A stretch of DNA of 30,525 bases from Allomyces macrogynus ATCC 38327 (lineage: Eukaryota; Blastocladiomycota; Blastocladiomycetes; Blastocladiales; Blastocladiaceae). Every line of letters starts with the position of its first letter. Positions within the stretch are counted from its first letter, which is position 1. The notes beneath the pieces are model-generated. The model was not told where the DNA came from. It worked only from the letters and a program-made list of their open reading frames with translations, and made no database searches. Shown here piece by piece: positions 20,163 to 30,359 of the stretch. Where the stretch lies: NCBI GenBank assembly GCA_000151295.1, contig GG745361.1:544171-574695 (forward strand), written 5' to 3'. The position numbers and the translations under genes were made by a program.

Positions 20163-21210
20163 GGAGCACGAGAGCGCGCGGCGGCACGGGTGCAGGTGAA
20201 TGCAATCACACGATCTGGTGGCCGTATCCCGTGGGTCGCGCAAGGGCCATCGATGGGGTCGCGCGATCAATAGGAACAGGGAGGCGGCGCCTGTCGATGT
20301 CGTTGGCGGTCTTTTCTGGCCTCGACCGCGCGCTTGGAGGGTTGTCCGTCGCTTTGCGGCAAGCGCTTGCAGCTCGCTGCCGCCGTGTCGAGCGTGGTCG
20401 TCGTCGCGGACGCAAAAGTCTGATGCTTCACGGTCGTGTTGGCCATTGCGGCTGGCACTTGCTTCGTGCAAATCTGATGGCAGTGATAAAAATCCTGTGT
20501 GGCGCGACCACCTGACCTCCACACGATTTTCACACACTCCTTTCGCACGCTTGGTGACGTGGTCCTCGAGCACTGTCCAAAATGACGCCATGGTCACGCC
20601 GTGGCTCGGCCTGGAGCTCACGACCGATGGCCGTGGCCAGGGGTTCTGGAGAACCCTTGCCGCGGCATGTCTCAGCCACCACCTGTCCACGCCTGTCCAC
20701 CGCCGAAGACCGACAGTTTCGCAGTGACCACGCCTCGGCGGCCGCACCAACACGGCCATCACGACCGGCGTGTGCACCTTTGCGCGAAGCGCGCACGTCG
20801 ACGAGGCCAACTCAAGTCTGCCAGCCGGCTTCCCGTGCGCAACGCGCCCGTCATCCCGCCGGGCCGGCATCACCACGATGGATCAGAAACAAATGATGAC
20901 CGACCTGATCGGCGCCTCCTCCTCCTCTTCTATGAACATCCTCCACCCGGCCCTGCGGTCCGGCACTGGCGCGCGCCAAGACATGGCGCTGGGAAGCCGG
21001 CGGGAACTCTGGCTTCGGGAACCCTGCGCGCTGGCGTGCACAAGGGGATGATGATGAAGATCCGGCGCGGCGGCGGCGATGTTGCCAGAAGCCTGGAAGT
21101 GCAATCGCAACGCCCCAACTCGCAATCCAATCCCGCGGCCGGGCCGGCAGGGCCCGACTTGCAACTTGCACGCGCGCCTTGGCCTTTTTGGCTGGCTGCA
21201 CGGCGATTCC
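20163..21210. other. Divergent intergenic region between phytochelatin synthase and inositol-3-phosphate synthase
   Basis: No supported gene. A minus-strand reading from ATG 20594 starts plausibly (MASFWTVLEDHVTKRAKGV). In another frame a CHQIC motif follows near 20480, but no splice pair of normal size joins them, so I do not call it. A weak plus-strand open frame (20770-21051) lacks motifs. Confidence 0.4.
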
Positions 21211-21217
21211 TATAAAG
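21211..21217 (+). promoter_or_regulatory. TATA box of the inositol-3-phosphate synthase gene
   Basis: TATAAAG in GC-rich surroundings, followed by a pyrimidine-rich stretch (21237-21300) that could hold the transcription start. The start codon is about 520 bp downstream, so the leader is long and probably spliced. Confidence 0.6.
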
Positions 21218-21498
21218 CCGGCACCGCCCCGCACCCGCTCTCGCTCTCTCCCCCTGCGCTCTTGTCTACACTCAGCTTCCCGCCTGGCCACCCTGCCCGC
21301 TGGAACCTGCCCGCCCGCCGACACCGAGCCCACCGTCCTCGACCACCAACCCGCCCGTGCCTCGACTCGCCGCGCGCGCCTCGAGCCCCCGTTCCTGTCC
21401 CCACCGCCGGTGCTTCCCCGCCAACGTCGCAAGGGAACCACCGCTTGCTTGTCGTCAAGCTGTTCTCCAACCACCTCTTCTCGTCGCACAACGCTCAC

Positions 21499-21682
21499 GT
21501 ACGGATCATGATGGATCCCATTTTCATCTCGCGCGCTCGCACCCCCCCCCCCCCCCCCACACGAAACACAGGTGGACATGCCCTCCATTCCTCCCAAAGG
21601 GCGGAAGCCGCCGGGCCGCTGGTGAAATCAAAACGCCCCAAAGGAAAACTCCTTTTCCGATCCGGGGCGCGTGTTCTTCCAG
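21499..21682 (+). other. Candidate 5'-leader intron of the inositol-3-phosphate synthase gene
   Basis: A GTACGG donor at 21499 and a TTCTTCCAG acceptor ending at 21682 bracket 184 nt that include the C17 tract. The donor matches the type used by other genes in the window. The acceptor is 48 bp before the start codon. It is predicted from motifs only. Confidence 0.4.
21542..21558. repeat. Poly(C) tract, C17
   Basis: Seventeen C residues, the same length as the tract at 3-19. It lies in the leader (probable intron) of the inositol-3-phosphate synthase gene. Confidence 0.9.
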
Positions 21683-21730
21683 CACGCCGTTCCCCACCAA
21701 AATCCGAAACAAACAACTCAACTCGCCGCC

Positions 21731-23341
21731 ATGTGCCCGCCCGCCAACGCCGAGTTCCACGCTGCCGCCGCCGCCGCGCAGCAGCAGCAGGCCGCCGCGC
21801 CCAAGATCGTTGTCGCCGCGCCCAACGTGACGGTCACCAACGGCACCATCCACTCCAAGTACGACTACTCGACGACCAAAGTGCACAAGCTGCCCAACGG
21901 CCAGTACCGCGCCGAGCCCGTGACCAAGACCTACGAGTTTGCCACGTCGTCGACGGTCCCGCGTCTCGGCGTCATGCTCGTCGGGTGGGGCGGCAACAAC
22001 GGGTCGACCTTGACGGCGTCGATCATTGCCAATCGCCGGTCGCTCGCGTGGGAGACGCGCGAGGGTGTGCAGACCGCCAACTACTACGGGTCGCTCGTCA
22101 TGGCCTCGACCGTCAAGCTCGGCGTCGACGCCGAGGACGCAACCAAGGAGGTGTTTGTGCCGCTGCACGACATGCTGCCCATGGTCCACCCGAACGACTT
22201 TGTGCTCGGCGGCTGGGACATTTCGGGCCACAACCTCGCCGACGCCATGGACCGCGCGCGCGTGCTCGATCCGGACCTCCGCCGCCAGGTGCGCGACGAG
22301 ATGCGCGCGCTCAAGCCGCTGCCGTCAGTCTACTACCCAGATTTCATTGCGGCCAACCAAGAGGACCGCGCCGACAACGTGATCTCGGGCACCGACAAGC
22401 AGGCGCATCTCGAGCAGGTGCGCCGCGACATGCGCGAGTTCAAGGCCGCTCACGGGCTCGACAAGCTCGTGATCCTGTGGACGGCCAACACGGAGCGGTT
22501 TGCCGAGGTCCAGACGGGCGTCAACGACACGGCCGACAACATCCTGGCCGCCATTCGTCGGTCGGAGGCCGAAATTGCGCCGTCGACGATCTTTGCCGTG
22601 GCCTCGATTCTCGAGGGCCACACGTTCATCAACGGGTCGCCGCAGAACACGTTTGTGCCCGGCGTGCTCGAGCTCGCTGAGCGGCACCGCGTGCACCTTG
22701 GCGGCGACGACTTCAAGTCGGGCCAGACCAAGGTCAAGTCGGTCATTGTGGATTTCCTCGTGAACGCCGGCATCAAGCCCCTGTCGATTGCGTCCTACAA
22801 CCATCTCGGCAACAACGACGGCAAGAACCTGTCGGAGCACAAGCAGTTCCGGTCCAAGGAGATTTCCAAGTCGTCGGTCGTCGACGACATGGTGGCCGCC
22901 AACCACATTCTCTACGACGCCAAGACCAACGAGCACCCGGACCACGTTGTCGTCATCAAGTACGTGCCCGCCGTGGGCGACTCGAAGCGCGCGCTTGACG
23001 AGTACTACAATGAGATCTTCATGGGCGGCCGCAACACGCTCTCCATGTTCAACACGTGCGAGGACTCGCTGCTCGCCTCGCCGCTCATTATTGACCTCGT
23101 CGTGCTCGGTGAGCTGCTGTCGCGCGTCACCTACAAGACCGAGACTATGCGCGAGTTTGACTCGCTGCACGCCGTGCTCTCGCCGCTGTCCTACATGCTC
23201 AAGGCCCCGCTCGTCCCGCAGGGCACGCCCGTCATCAACTCGCTGCCGCGCCAGCGTGCCGGGCTCGAGGCGTTCCTGCGTGCGCTCGTCGGGCTGCCCG
23301 TCAACAACGAAGCCAACCTCGAGTGGAAGTGCTTCCACTAA
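21731..23341 (+). CDS. INO1: Inositol-3-phosphate synthase (myo-inositol-1-phosphate synthase)
   Basis: It converts glucose 6-phosphate to 1D-myo-inositol 3-phosphate (EC 5.5.1.4) with bound NAD, the committed step of inositol synthesis, and acts as a cytosolic tetramer. The intronless frame encodes 536 residues, the family's usual length (yeast Ino1p 533). The NAD-binding [10 protein letters not shown] lies at 84-93. Other family blocks in order are [89 protein letters not shown] and [17 protein letters not shown]. An Ala/Gln-rich stretch (about 11-24) precedes the fold. ATG 21731 is the first in frame and is followed by codons with the strong C-ending bias typical of highly expressed genes. 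I saw no fungal inositol-responsive element (CATGTGAAAT) upstream. Confidence 0.97.
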   Translation: MCPPANAEFHAAAAAAQQQQAAAPKIVVAAPNVTVTNGTIHSKYDYSTTKVHKLPNGQYRAEPVTKTYEFATSSTVPRLGVMLVGWGGNNGSTLTASIIANRRSLAWETREGVQTANYYGSLVMASTVKLGVDAEDATKEVFVPLHDMLPMVHPNDFVLGGWDISGHNLADAMDRARVLDPDLRRQVRDEMRALKPLPSVYYPDFIAANQEDRADNVISGTDKQAHLEQVRRDMREFKAAHGLDKLVILWTANTERFAEVQTGVNDTADNILAAIRRSEAEIAPSTIFAVASILEGHTFINGSPQNTFVPGVLELAERHRVHLGGDDFKSGQTKVKSVIVDFLVNAGIKPLSIASYNHLGNNDGKNLSEHKQFRSKEISKSSVVDDMVAANHILYDAKTNEHPDHVVVIKYVPAVGDSKRALDEYYNEIFMGGRNTLSMFNTCEDSLLASPLIIDLVVLGELLSRVTYKTETMREFDSLHAVLSPLSYMLKAPLVPQGTPVINSLPRQRAGLEAFLRALVGLPVNNEANLEWKCFH

Positions 23342-23937
23342 TGATCTCGTTCGTGGGCAGTTTTTTTTCTCGCTTGGCCCGAGTGCCGGTGAGGTTTTTT
23401 TTATGCTCGTGAGCGCGTCTCGTGTCGGTGTCGTTGTTGGCTCGTTTGGATTTTGGATTTTTGATGATGTTTTGACGTTCACGGAGTCAGTAAAAACGCT
23501 TTTTGATTTCTTGATTTGCTGTTGCCAACCAAGCACCATGCTCGACAATCACTTTCCTCATCCAACGCGCTCCTGCTTCTTGTGCGGCCCATCATGGCGG
23601 CAACGTCCTATCCGATCGTGGAGACTAATACCGTGAGGGAACCAAACGCCAGCCACCAAACGAGCGAGCATCTTCGGGTTCTCGAAGGCGTTCCGCAGCG
23701 ACAATCGAGCACGCGAATCACGCGCAACACTTCCTGGCATGCTGCGGAGAAAGCTCGCAACGGTTCGCAATACGCGTTGCCGACGTCTGACCTGACAAGA
23801 CCTGATCCATGATGGCGCAACACCAGCAACAAGAGGCATCACAAGCAAAAAGATCATGTTTTTTGTTATTACAACCTCATCACCATCCCGTCAGCCCAGT
23901 GTGGCCAACCACCTTGTCCTCCCTCGCGCTTGCTTGC
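23342..23937. other. Intergenic region between convergent genes
   Basis: About 600 bp between two 3' ends. It starts with T-rich runs just past the inositol-3-phosphate synthase stop (TTTTTTTT near 23360, TTTTTTT near 23396), which suit a transcript end. No canonical AATAAA and no gene are seen. Confidence 0.5.
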
Positions 23938-24770
23938 TTACAGGGAGCGGCGGGGCGCAACGACATCGATCTCCGTGACCGCCGGGAAGATCGGGGCCGT
24001 CGCGTACTCGTCGATCGCAATCGCCTCGGCGACGGCGGCCGCCTGGGCAGCGCGCGCTGGCGGCGCGCTCTCGGCGACGTGGCGAGCCGCACGGCGCTGG
24101 CGACGGGCCGCCGCCTCGAGCACAGCAAGCTCCGTGGGCGCGACAAAGTCGACCTCGGCGTCGAAAGTGGCGAGCTCGCTCGCGAGACGCGCGGCGCGGC
24201 GCTCCCGGCGCGAGTCGATGGCGATCACGTCCTCGACGTACTGCGTGCGCGGGGCAAGGGGCCGCGACCTCGATGATCTGCTTGCGCGGCGCGGCGGCGA
24301 CGACCTCCTCGACGAGGACCGCCTCGCGGCGGCGGTGGCGGCGCGTGGGGAGGGCAGCGACGACCTCGGCGATGGCAACGCGCGGCTGCACGGCCTCGAT
24401 GCGCGGCACGTAGACGCGCGACTCCTGCTCGAGGACCGAGATGGCGTTGGCCGACTGCTGGACCGTGACGGTGCGCGGCTGCACGACCTGCTCGACAAAC
24501 GTGAAGTGCGTCGTGCGCGGCTGAGCGACCTGCACGCGCTCCTCGACGTAGTAGGCCGCCGGGGCCGGAACGATCTGCTCGACGACGCCCACGCGCGCGG
24601 CCGGGCGCGTCGCGGCGGCGACAATGGCGGGGCGGGCAGCGTGCTTGCGGCTATAGTTGGAGTGCGCCGGTTGGAACCGGTCAGCTTGGGCCATCGCGTT
24701 GGAATCTCAGTGCGGGCCGAGGAAAGTGTGCGTACCCGGCCGACTCGACGTGGATGTAGGCGTGCGTCAT
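23938..24770 (-). CDS. Valine/alanine/glutamate-rich repeat protein, unknown function
   Basis: Exon 1 is 24770-24736 (start MTHAYIHVESA), the intron 24735-24651 (85 nt; GTACGC donor, CTGAC branch near 24686, CTATAG acceptor) and exon 2 runs to the TAA at 23938. The phase agrees and the product would be about 248 residues. Short strand-like units repeat: GVVEQIVPAPAAYYVEERV, VAQPRTTHFTFVEQVVQPR, VQPRVAIAEVV, VEEVVAAAPRKQIIEV, RTQYVEDVIAID. This alternation of Val/Glu with Pro-Arg recalls alveolin/articulin-type cytoskeletal repeats, a resemblance of style only. The second half is Ala/Arg-rich. The reading changes frame once near 24258-24261 (a G4 run on the plus strand); dropping one base restores an open frame of exactly 249 codons. 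I see a sequencing indel or a recent mutation as the likeliest reason. A later in-frame ATG at 24694 falls inside the intron and is not the start. Confidence 0.6.
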
Positions 24771-24853
24771 GGCGGAAAGTTGGGCGGGGCGGGGATGGAC
24801 GTCGAGGAGGGAGAGAGGTCGCTGGCAGGCCTTCGGAGCGCGGGCGCTCGTCC

Positions 24854-24861
24854 CTTTTATA
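24854..24861 (-). promoter_or_regulatory. TATA box of the valine-rich repeat protein gene
   Basis: TATAAAAG on the minus strand, about 85 bp upstream of ATG 24770. This spacing supports the upstream start and suggests a strongly or conditionally expressed gene. Confidence 0.65.
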
Positions 24862-24862
24862 C

Positions 24863-25430
24863 GCGTCGTGGCCGGTGCGCGTCAAGCCGGGGAGACATGG
24901 CGTGCTGGTGGGGGGACCACAAGCGCCGGATGGAGCGAAGGCGAAGCAAAGTGTAAAGTTGGTCTTCCATGAACGCGCAGGCAACAGAGGACCAAAAAGG
25001 AAGACAAGGAGGCACGTCGCACACACCACCACCAGAGCAACTTGCCCAGACTTGGGTTTGCGTGAGAGCGGAAGAAAGAACACGTTCCATGGACACAACG
25101 CGTGCGACACGGCCTGATTATTTGATTTGTGATCGATCACCCTGGCGGCCACCATACTTGGCTCCATCGCCACCCCACAGCTCCCTCCTTCCATGATCCA
25201 TGATGAAAACCACACCGTGTGCGTCGAAGACGGTGACACGGCGGCCATGCCGTCGCACGACGCGACTTGCGCGCTCTCCGGCCTTGTGTGTGCGTCAGCC
25301 CGCTCGGGTGGTGTCTCGCAGCATCCCGCATCACTTGTGCAGCTCCATGCAAGACTCGGCGCAATCAAGCGCAATTCAGGTGTCATGGAGTCTGTCCACC
25401 CAGGTCGGCTGCCGGCTGTCAGGAGCGAGA
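24863..25430. other. Intergenic, no gene seen
   Basis: The long minus-strand open frame across this region (to 25386) has no motif and conflicts with the spliced model of the valine-rich gene, so I treat it as chance in GC-rich DNA. Confidence 0.5.
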
Positions 25431-25437
25431 TATAAAG
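25431..25437 (+). promoter_or_regulatory. TATA-like box (TATAAAG)
   Basis: TATAAAG in GC-rich sequence, about 130 bp upstream of the small open frame at 25562. Confidence 0.4.
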
Positions 25438-25561
25438 CGCGACAAGAACCGTGTCCTGCTTGACCCATCCGTTGGAAATCTATCTGATTGTCTCCTGGTG
25501 GGGGGATGGCCTTGCAAGGAGTAAGATTTTGGGCCTGTTTTGCGTGCTTCGCTTGACGTCC

Positions 25562-25678
25562 ATGAGCCCGAATCCGGTCGGGCGGCTCGCATTTGCCAGC
25601 ACCGCTCGAATCCTGGCGGCCCGACCCGTTTCGACAGCGTCAGGGCGAGGTGGCCATAATTCCAGGTCGGTAATATGA
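25562..25678 (+). CDS. Short open frame resembling a mitochondrial presequence
   Basis: Thirty-eight residues starting MSPNPVGRLAFASTARILAA and continuing RPVSTASGRGGHNSR. It is rich in Arg, Ser and Ala with no acidic residue, the make-up of a mitochondrial targeting peptide. A TATA-like box lies about 130 bp upstream. GT at the 3' end (GGTAATATG near 25671) could be a splice donor, but no downstream exon is evident to about 26000. It may be a relic, a first exon whose partner I cannot see, or chance. Confidence 0.25.
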   Translation: MSPNPVGRLAFASTARILAARPVSTASGRGGHNSRSVI

Positions 25679-26576
25679 TGCTCCTTGTTTGGGTCGCTTG
25701 GATTCGGGAGTTTGGGGATCCTGTTCACAGAGCCGCGGGTTCATGGTGTGTTCTGGGCAGTTGAACAGGGATGGGCAAATTTCGTCTTTCGGTCAGATTC
25801 CACGCCAATAAAAAGCATAAAAGTTGTGCGCCGGATGCGCTCGCGCGGTGCATTAATTGCAAATTGAAAATGTGAGAACATGATTTGCTGCTTTGGGACT
25901 ATGGTTTCATTTTAGAAGCAATTTTGAACTACACCCAGTCAATGTCCATCGCCAGTTCTCAACACTCAGCAGTGCGCGCATGATGGTATGCCGTTGGTGA
26001 AGTCGCGCTCGACGCCAAATATCGTTCAGCGGTGCAGTTTGTGTGCGCGTATCGAATGTCATCTCCGAAAATGCATCGTGCCAGACCACATGTGAGTAAC
26101 AGCTGGTTCGCCGCTCATGATGGGAGAGTGCTGAAAATGGCGACGGACCGTCTGTTCGAACGGCGCCGATGTTTTGTAATTCAGCGGTCAAGGTGATCCT
26201 TTCCGACAAGGCGACAGATTATAACAAGCGGTTATCTGACGCTGCATCTCAAGTCGCGCTGAATGTTGAGCTATGGACTGCCGCGGAACGCTCCGTTGCT
26301 CTGACCCCCTGCTCCGGCCATGCTCGATAAAATGGCAAGTCTGGTTCTTGGATCTTGAACCGACGCCACCCATCCACCAACAGAATCAGCGCGAGCTCGC
26401 GAGAATATTCTTCGGTGCCATAACCACCTGTGCCGCACGGCAACACCGGCTGCACGCGCAGCGTCCAAACGCGCCCCTACAAGTTGGTCGCATCCCCCAA
26501 CCTCAGACGCGACCGTTCATTCTCTTCTCTTCCCAACACGCGCGCACGCCAAGTCTCTGCCAAACTCTTCACCAAC
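25679..26576. other. Intergenic: upstream region of the first helical paralogue
   Basis: About 900 bp with more A+T than the genes. An A-rich TATA-like patch lies at 25806-25829 (AATAAAAAGCATAAAAG). Open frames are short and motif-free. Confidence 0.45.
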
Positions 26577-27942
26577 ATGACGTCGGAAAGTCTTCAGTGG
26601 AGCGAGTGGTCTCACAACAACCCCAAACTGCGCCATCTCAACCGCCGTTCGGAGCCGCAGATTGCATACATTGAGAACCTGGTCGCCACGTCCAAGTGGG
26701 ACGAGCATGTGTCGATGCTGCCGTACTCGCTGGCCCTGCTCGCGACGCTCTCGGTCGTGCCCGTGCCGACGGCGCCCAACTTTGCACCGTTCAACGCGCC
26801 GCTCTGTGGCAAGCCCGACCTGAGCACGTCCGTGTTTTGCGGGTCGCTCCAGGAGGCCGTTGCGAATGTCGTGAATGAGGTACACATGTCGGCGCGGATG
26901 CAATGCTAAATGCCCACCGAATACCAAGCTAAACGCGGTTGATTTTAGTCTTCCGAGGCGCTGAATGCCGCGCACGCGTGCGCGAGCAAGGTCGCCATCA
27001 TGTGCGCGCAGATCCCGGGCCGCGCGCAGCAGCTCGAACGCTTATTTGGGGATGCACCCAGCTGCAACGTCGAAAAGGTGCGGCATGCTGGTCTCCGCTC
27101 CTCATCTGGAGCGATCTATCTGTCCATGAGCTCACCACGATCCGCGTCTCATTGATTTCTTAGGTGATGCAGTCGATGGTCGATCGCTTGACCGAGGAGG
27201 CCATCATGGCCGACGATTTGACTCTGAAGCTGCTCAAGACGATGGCAACAGCGCAGAGCACGCACAAGACCGTGCAGGAGCAGGCCGCCGCGCGGCGTGC
27301 CGAGCTGATGAACATGTCCGACTTCAAGGGCAAGGACCGTGACGCGCTCTTGTCGCTTCTCCGCCGCACGCAACAGGTTCTCGGGCCCGACGAGCTCAAG
27401 GACAAGTGGGCCGGCTTGATCGCGTTCTTTGAGACGCTCAGTGAGGTAGTTTCGGTACGGTTCCTTCACGCTGACCATGTTTCCATCACGCGACTTAATC
27501 TTTCCGCCGCTAACGTTGTTTGCATGCGGCTGTACCTCCATAGGCGCTCCTCAACCGTGTGATCGACGTGACGCGCACCGTCATGGACGCGATTCACTCG
27601 GGCAAGACTTCCAACGAGGACCGGTACATGGTCATGGGCGACGAGCTCGTTGATCAGACCGCCTTGGTCCAGGAAGCCGCCGACGTGGCGCTGGTGCTGG
27701 CCGCGACGTACCTCGAGGCGTCGGCCAAGACCGCGGTCGGCGCGCCACTCGCCACGCTCGCGCGCAAGGTGTTGCGCCATAGCAACAAGGACGCCAAGGC
27801 CGTGATGACAGAGCGCAGCAACATGCTCAAGGAGGCCGGCGAATTAACCCAGCAGGTCGCGGCGACAGCGTGCGCGGCCAAGACGAAGCTGATTGAGCAG
27901 CTGCACGCATCGTGGCGCCGACATGGGATTCTGCCGCAGTGA
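26577..27942 (+). CDS. Helical protein of an unrecognised tandem family, copy 1
   Basis: Exons 26577-26879, 26949-27077, 27164-27445 and 27544-27942 join in phase 0 (introns 69, 86 and 98 nt) to give 370 residues. An alternative donor at 27455 would add three residues. The N-terminal part has WSEWSHNNPKLRHLNRRSE and KWDEHVSMLPYSLALLATL, with a hydrophobic stretch ending in PVPTAPNFAPFNAPL. The remainder reads as long amphipathic helices: AHACASKVAIMCAQIPGRAQ, VDRLTEEAIMADDLTLKLLK, LGPDELKDKWAGLIAFFETL, then an Ala/Val-rich helix (QEAADVALVLAATYLEASAK) and a final helix. There is no signal peptide. I recognise no family; helical-bundle proteins, including pore-forming ones, can look like this, but that is not evidence of function. 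A paralogue follows in tandem. AATAAA at 27977-27982 lies 35 bp past the stop. Confidence 0.7.
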
Positions 27943-27976
27943 CGGGCGTTTGGTACCGACGGTGGGTGACCGCGGC

Positions 27977-27982
27977 AATAAA
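27977..27982 (+). terminator. Polyadenylation signal AATAAA of helical paralogue 1
   Basis: Canonical hexamer 35 bp after the stop codon at 27942. Confidence 0.5.
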
Positions 27983-28442
27983 CAGGGGCGGAGTTCTGTT
28001 TCCAAAGGTCATGGGAGAGCTTTTTATGGAGACAACAGGGAACATGTGACAGTGTTCTTGCTGACCACTGCTTGTGAGGTCAGCGCCGCTAATACCTCAA
28101 ATGCAAACAGTGGGGGCAGGACGATGCGGGTCCGTTCCTGGCGCGACATGATGAACGCTGTAAAACAAAAATAGTATCGCAACACCTGATACATTTCGCC
28201 AGCTCCCATCATGCCAGGTCCTGGACGATATTCATCGGTCCATTCTCAAGCGCAGGTGAACAATGTTGCTTGGAAGTTCAGATGCATGCCCGCGTTCATA
28301 TTTGACGGCCTGGGTCATCGTGGATGCCTGAGCGAGACCATCGCTCCCTCTCTCCTCAACCCAACGCCTCTCGCCTGTTCCCGTTCCTGGGCGACGATTT
28401 GCTGCCCACACCTCGCCGGGCTCCCCCTCAGCAACCGCCACC
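27983..28442. other. Intergenic between the two helical paralogues
   Basis: About 460 bp, no gene seen. It presumably holds the promoter of the second copy; a pyrimidine-rich stretch precedes its ATG. Confidence 0.45.
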
Positions 28443-29887
28443 ATGTCAACGGCGCCAAGCACCGATAACACGCTTTCCGCCGCCCTGCAGCGGATGGGCC
28501 TCGCTCAGCGCGGCATTTCGATTTCCGATCTGCTCAACATATCGCGGTGGGAGGAGTACCTTGGCATGCTGCCGTACACGGTCTCGTTTCTCGCGGCTGT
28601 GCTCGTCGTGGCTCCTGTTTCAACTGGCACCCAAATTGGCGCCGTTTGGTGCTCCGCTCAGCGCGCCCGTCACGCTTGCCGGGGTCCAGTGGAGCGGATC
28701 GTTCCACGGATCCAATGCTGAACTCATCGAGAGCGTCCGTGTGGCTTTCGTCAACCCAGAAACAGATTCTCATGTTTTGACCGTTCTGTCTCTGCCCTCC
28801 AACATGCAAGCGGTCAACTCGCTCATCATGGGCCACGGATGTGCGACCAAGATTGTTTGCACAGGCGCGTTCATATCGAGTCATGTCATGAAGCTTCTTC
28901 GCTTGTTCAAGACGGCTCCTGACAACGACATTGAAACAGTACGCTCGCTTTTTCCACTACTCCATCACGTGCCGACCAAATCGGCTGACCATTGGACCGC
29001 TGGATCGAAACGACGCATACTATCATGTCAGTCGTATGGTCGTGGTTCGACCAGCTCACCTCGGACGCCTACGCCATGCACCAAGCGGTCGGGATCGCGC
29101 TCAAATATTTGCGCGAGGACAGCGATCATCAAGTCGCAGCACGGCACACAATGTCCAAGAAATTAACGGAGTTCGGCATTATGATCTTGCACGTCAAGCG
29201 CGTCAACACGGTGCTGGGCGACGACGAGCTCAAGGACACGTGGTCGGTGTTGATCAGGTATTCTGGGACGCTTGAGACGATTGCCAAGGCCCACTCACGT
29301 CGAGTGGATCATTGCTCACTTGCTTTGCTCGCTCACCACTTTGTCGGTAGGCTCTTGTGGAACACACCAAAGACCTGTCAAGCGTCATGGCCAATTACCT
29401 TACTGACCAAGATGTTTCGGCCGGCGCGCCACAGGAACTGCTCGCCCAAGTGTGGCCGTACGCGGCGCTGGTCCATGAAGCGGCGACTGTGGCCTCGGTG
29501 ATCGCATCGTCGTACCTCGATGTTTCGGCCAATACGGTGTTGGGCGCGCCGCTCGTCAAGCTTGTGCGGGAGGTCATTGACCATGGCGAGAAAGACGATG
29601 GTGCTGTGTGTGCGGTGCAGGGCAAAATGATGGACGACGCGGCCGAGGGTGCCAAGCAGGCCATGGCGTTGGCTGCGGCCACCAACCGGAAACTGTTCAA
29701 GGACTTGCAAGCCACGTGGCAGAATCTGTTCCAAACCTCAAAGGCCCGAAAAGCTAGCTGGAAGTCGGATTTAGCGATGTTGGTGTTTGGTGCCGTTCTC
29801 ATGGACATGTATCGCAATTTCTCCACCCCACATCGGACGGAATACATCACATCTATCGTGGTGGACCTCGGTGGGAGGGCAACCTAG
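28443..29887 (+). pseudogene. Helical protein of an unrecognised tandem family, copy 2 (frame-broken)
   Basis: It matches copy 1 along its length: SRWEEYLGMLPYTVSFLA with KWDEHVSMLPYSLALLA; APKLAPFGAPLSAP with APNFAPFNAPL; GCATKIVCTGAF with ACASKVAIMCAQ; LGDDELKDTWSVLI with LGPDELKDKWAGLI; and SSYLDVSANTVLGAPLVKLV with ATYLEASAKTAVGAPLATLA. Proposed exons are 28443-28738, 28811-28938, from 29032 or 29055 to about 29298, and 29351-29887. Exon 1 needs one base fewer at 28626-28627 to stay open. The CAG acceptor at 29029-29031, which aligns best with copy 1, is out of phase with exon 2; the acceptor before 29055 is in phase but drops eight residues. The copy 1 exon 3 donor has no counterpart. 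The C-terminus is about 45 residues longer than in copy 1 (WKSDLAMLVFGAVLMDMYR). It is probably degenerate; one of the breaks could be a sequence error. Confidence 0.65.
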
Positions 29888-30359
29888 CTGTCACGCATAT
29901 CGCTAATCGGCCTGGAAGTCTGGAAATTTCGTTCTTCGCGGCCCACATTTGTGACCGATGTATCGAAAGCTTCGTGCATCAACACGCAGATGACAAACCG
30001 AAAATGCCCATTCCGGTCGCCAATATTTATTCTTTGACATGTATTGCGTCGTCGATCACAACTTCACCGTCTACGGCCAATAAATCAAGAAAGTTTCTAT
30101 TCGTCATTTCCGATTCCACTTGTTGGTATCAACTTGGTACCTGCGACATCAAAGTTTCCCTGCTAAAATGAATCGACAGCACAGCTGCCGAAAGCATGCA
30201 ACACAACAGCAAAAGAGAGAGGTTTTTCAAGACATGATGTGACAGACAAACAACGGTATTATGGCACGGAACAAAAAGGGGGCGCAACTTCGCGCAACGA
30301 CATTTCGACCCGCGCCACCGTGCCTCTCACACCACAGGTTCATTATTTTTGTTGGGTTC
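29888..30359. other. Intergenic, no gene seen
   Basis: AT-richer sequence between two convergent 3' ends. AATAAA occurs near 30079, about 190 bp past the stop of helical copy 2, and may serve it. Confidence 0.5.

Noticed and set aside
20267..20594. Small minus-strand gene with a CHQIC motif
   Set aside because: The plausible start and the cysteine motif are in different frames, and the only joining intron would be about 40 nt or less with poor sites.
21079..22680. Plus-strand open frame of 533 codons
   Set aside because: It overlaps the inositol-3-phosphate synthase in another frame and reads as Arg/Pro-rich noise.
23938..25386. Minus-strand open frame of 482 codons
   Set aside because: Only its last third matches the valine-rich protein; the rest is Arg/Pro/Ser-rich, has no motif, and crosses the TATA box and first intron of the better model.
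25560..25630. tRNA-like T-arm (GCTCGAATCCTGGC)
   Set aside because: No matching acceptor stem, D-arm or anticodon arm could be folded around it.
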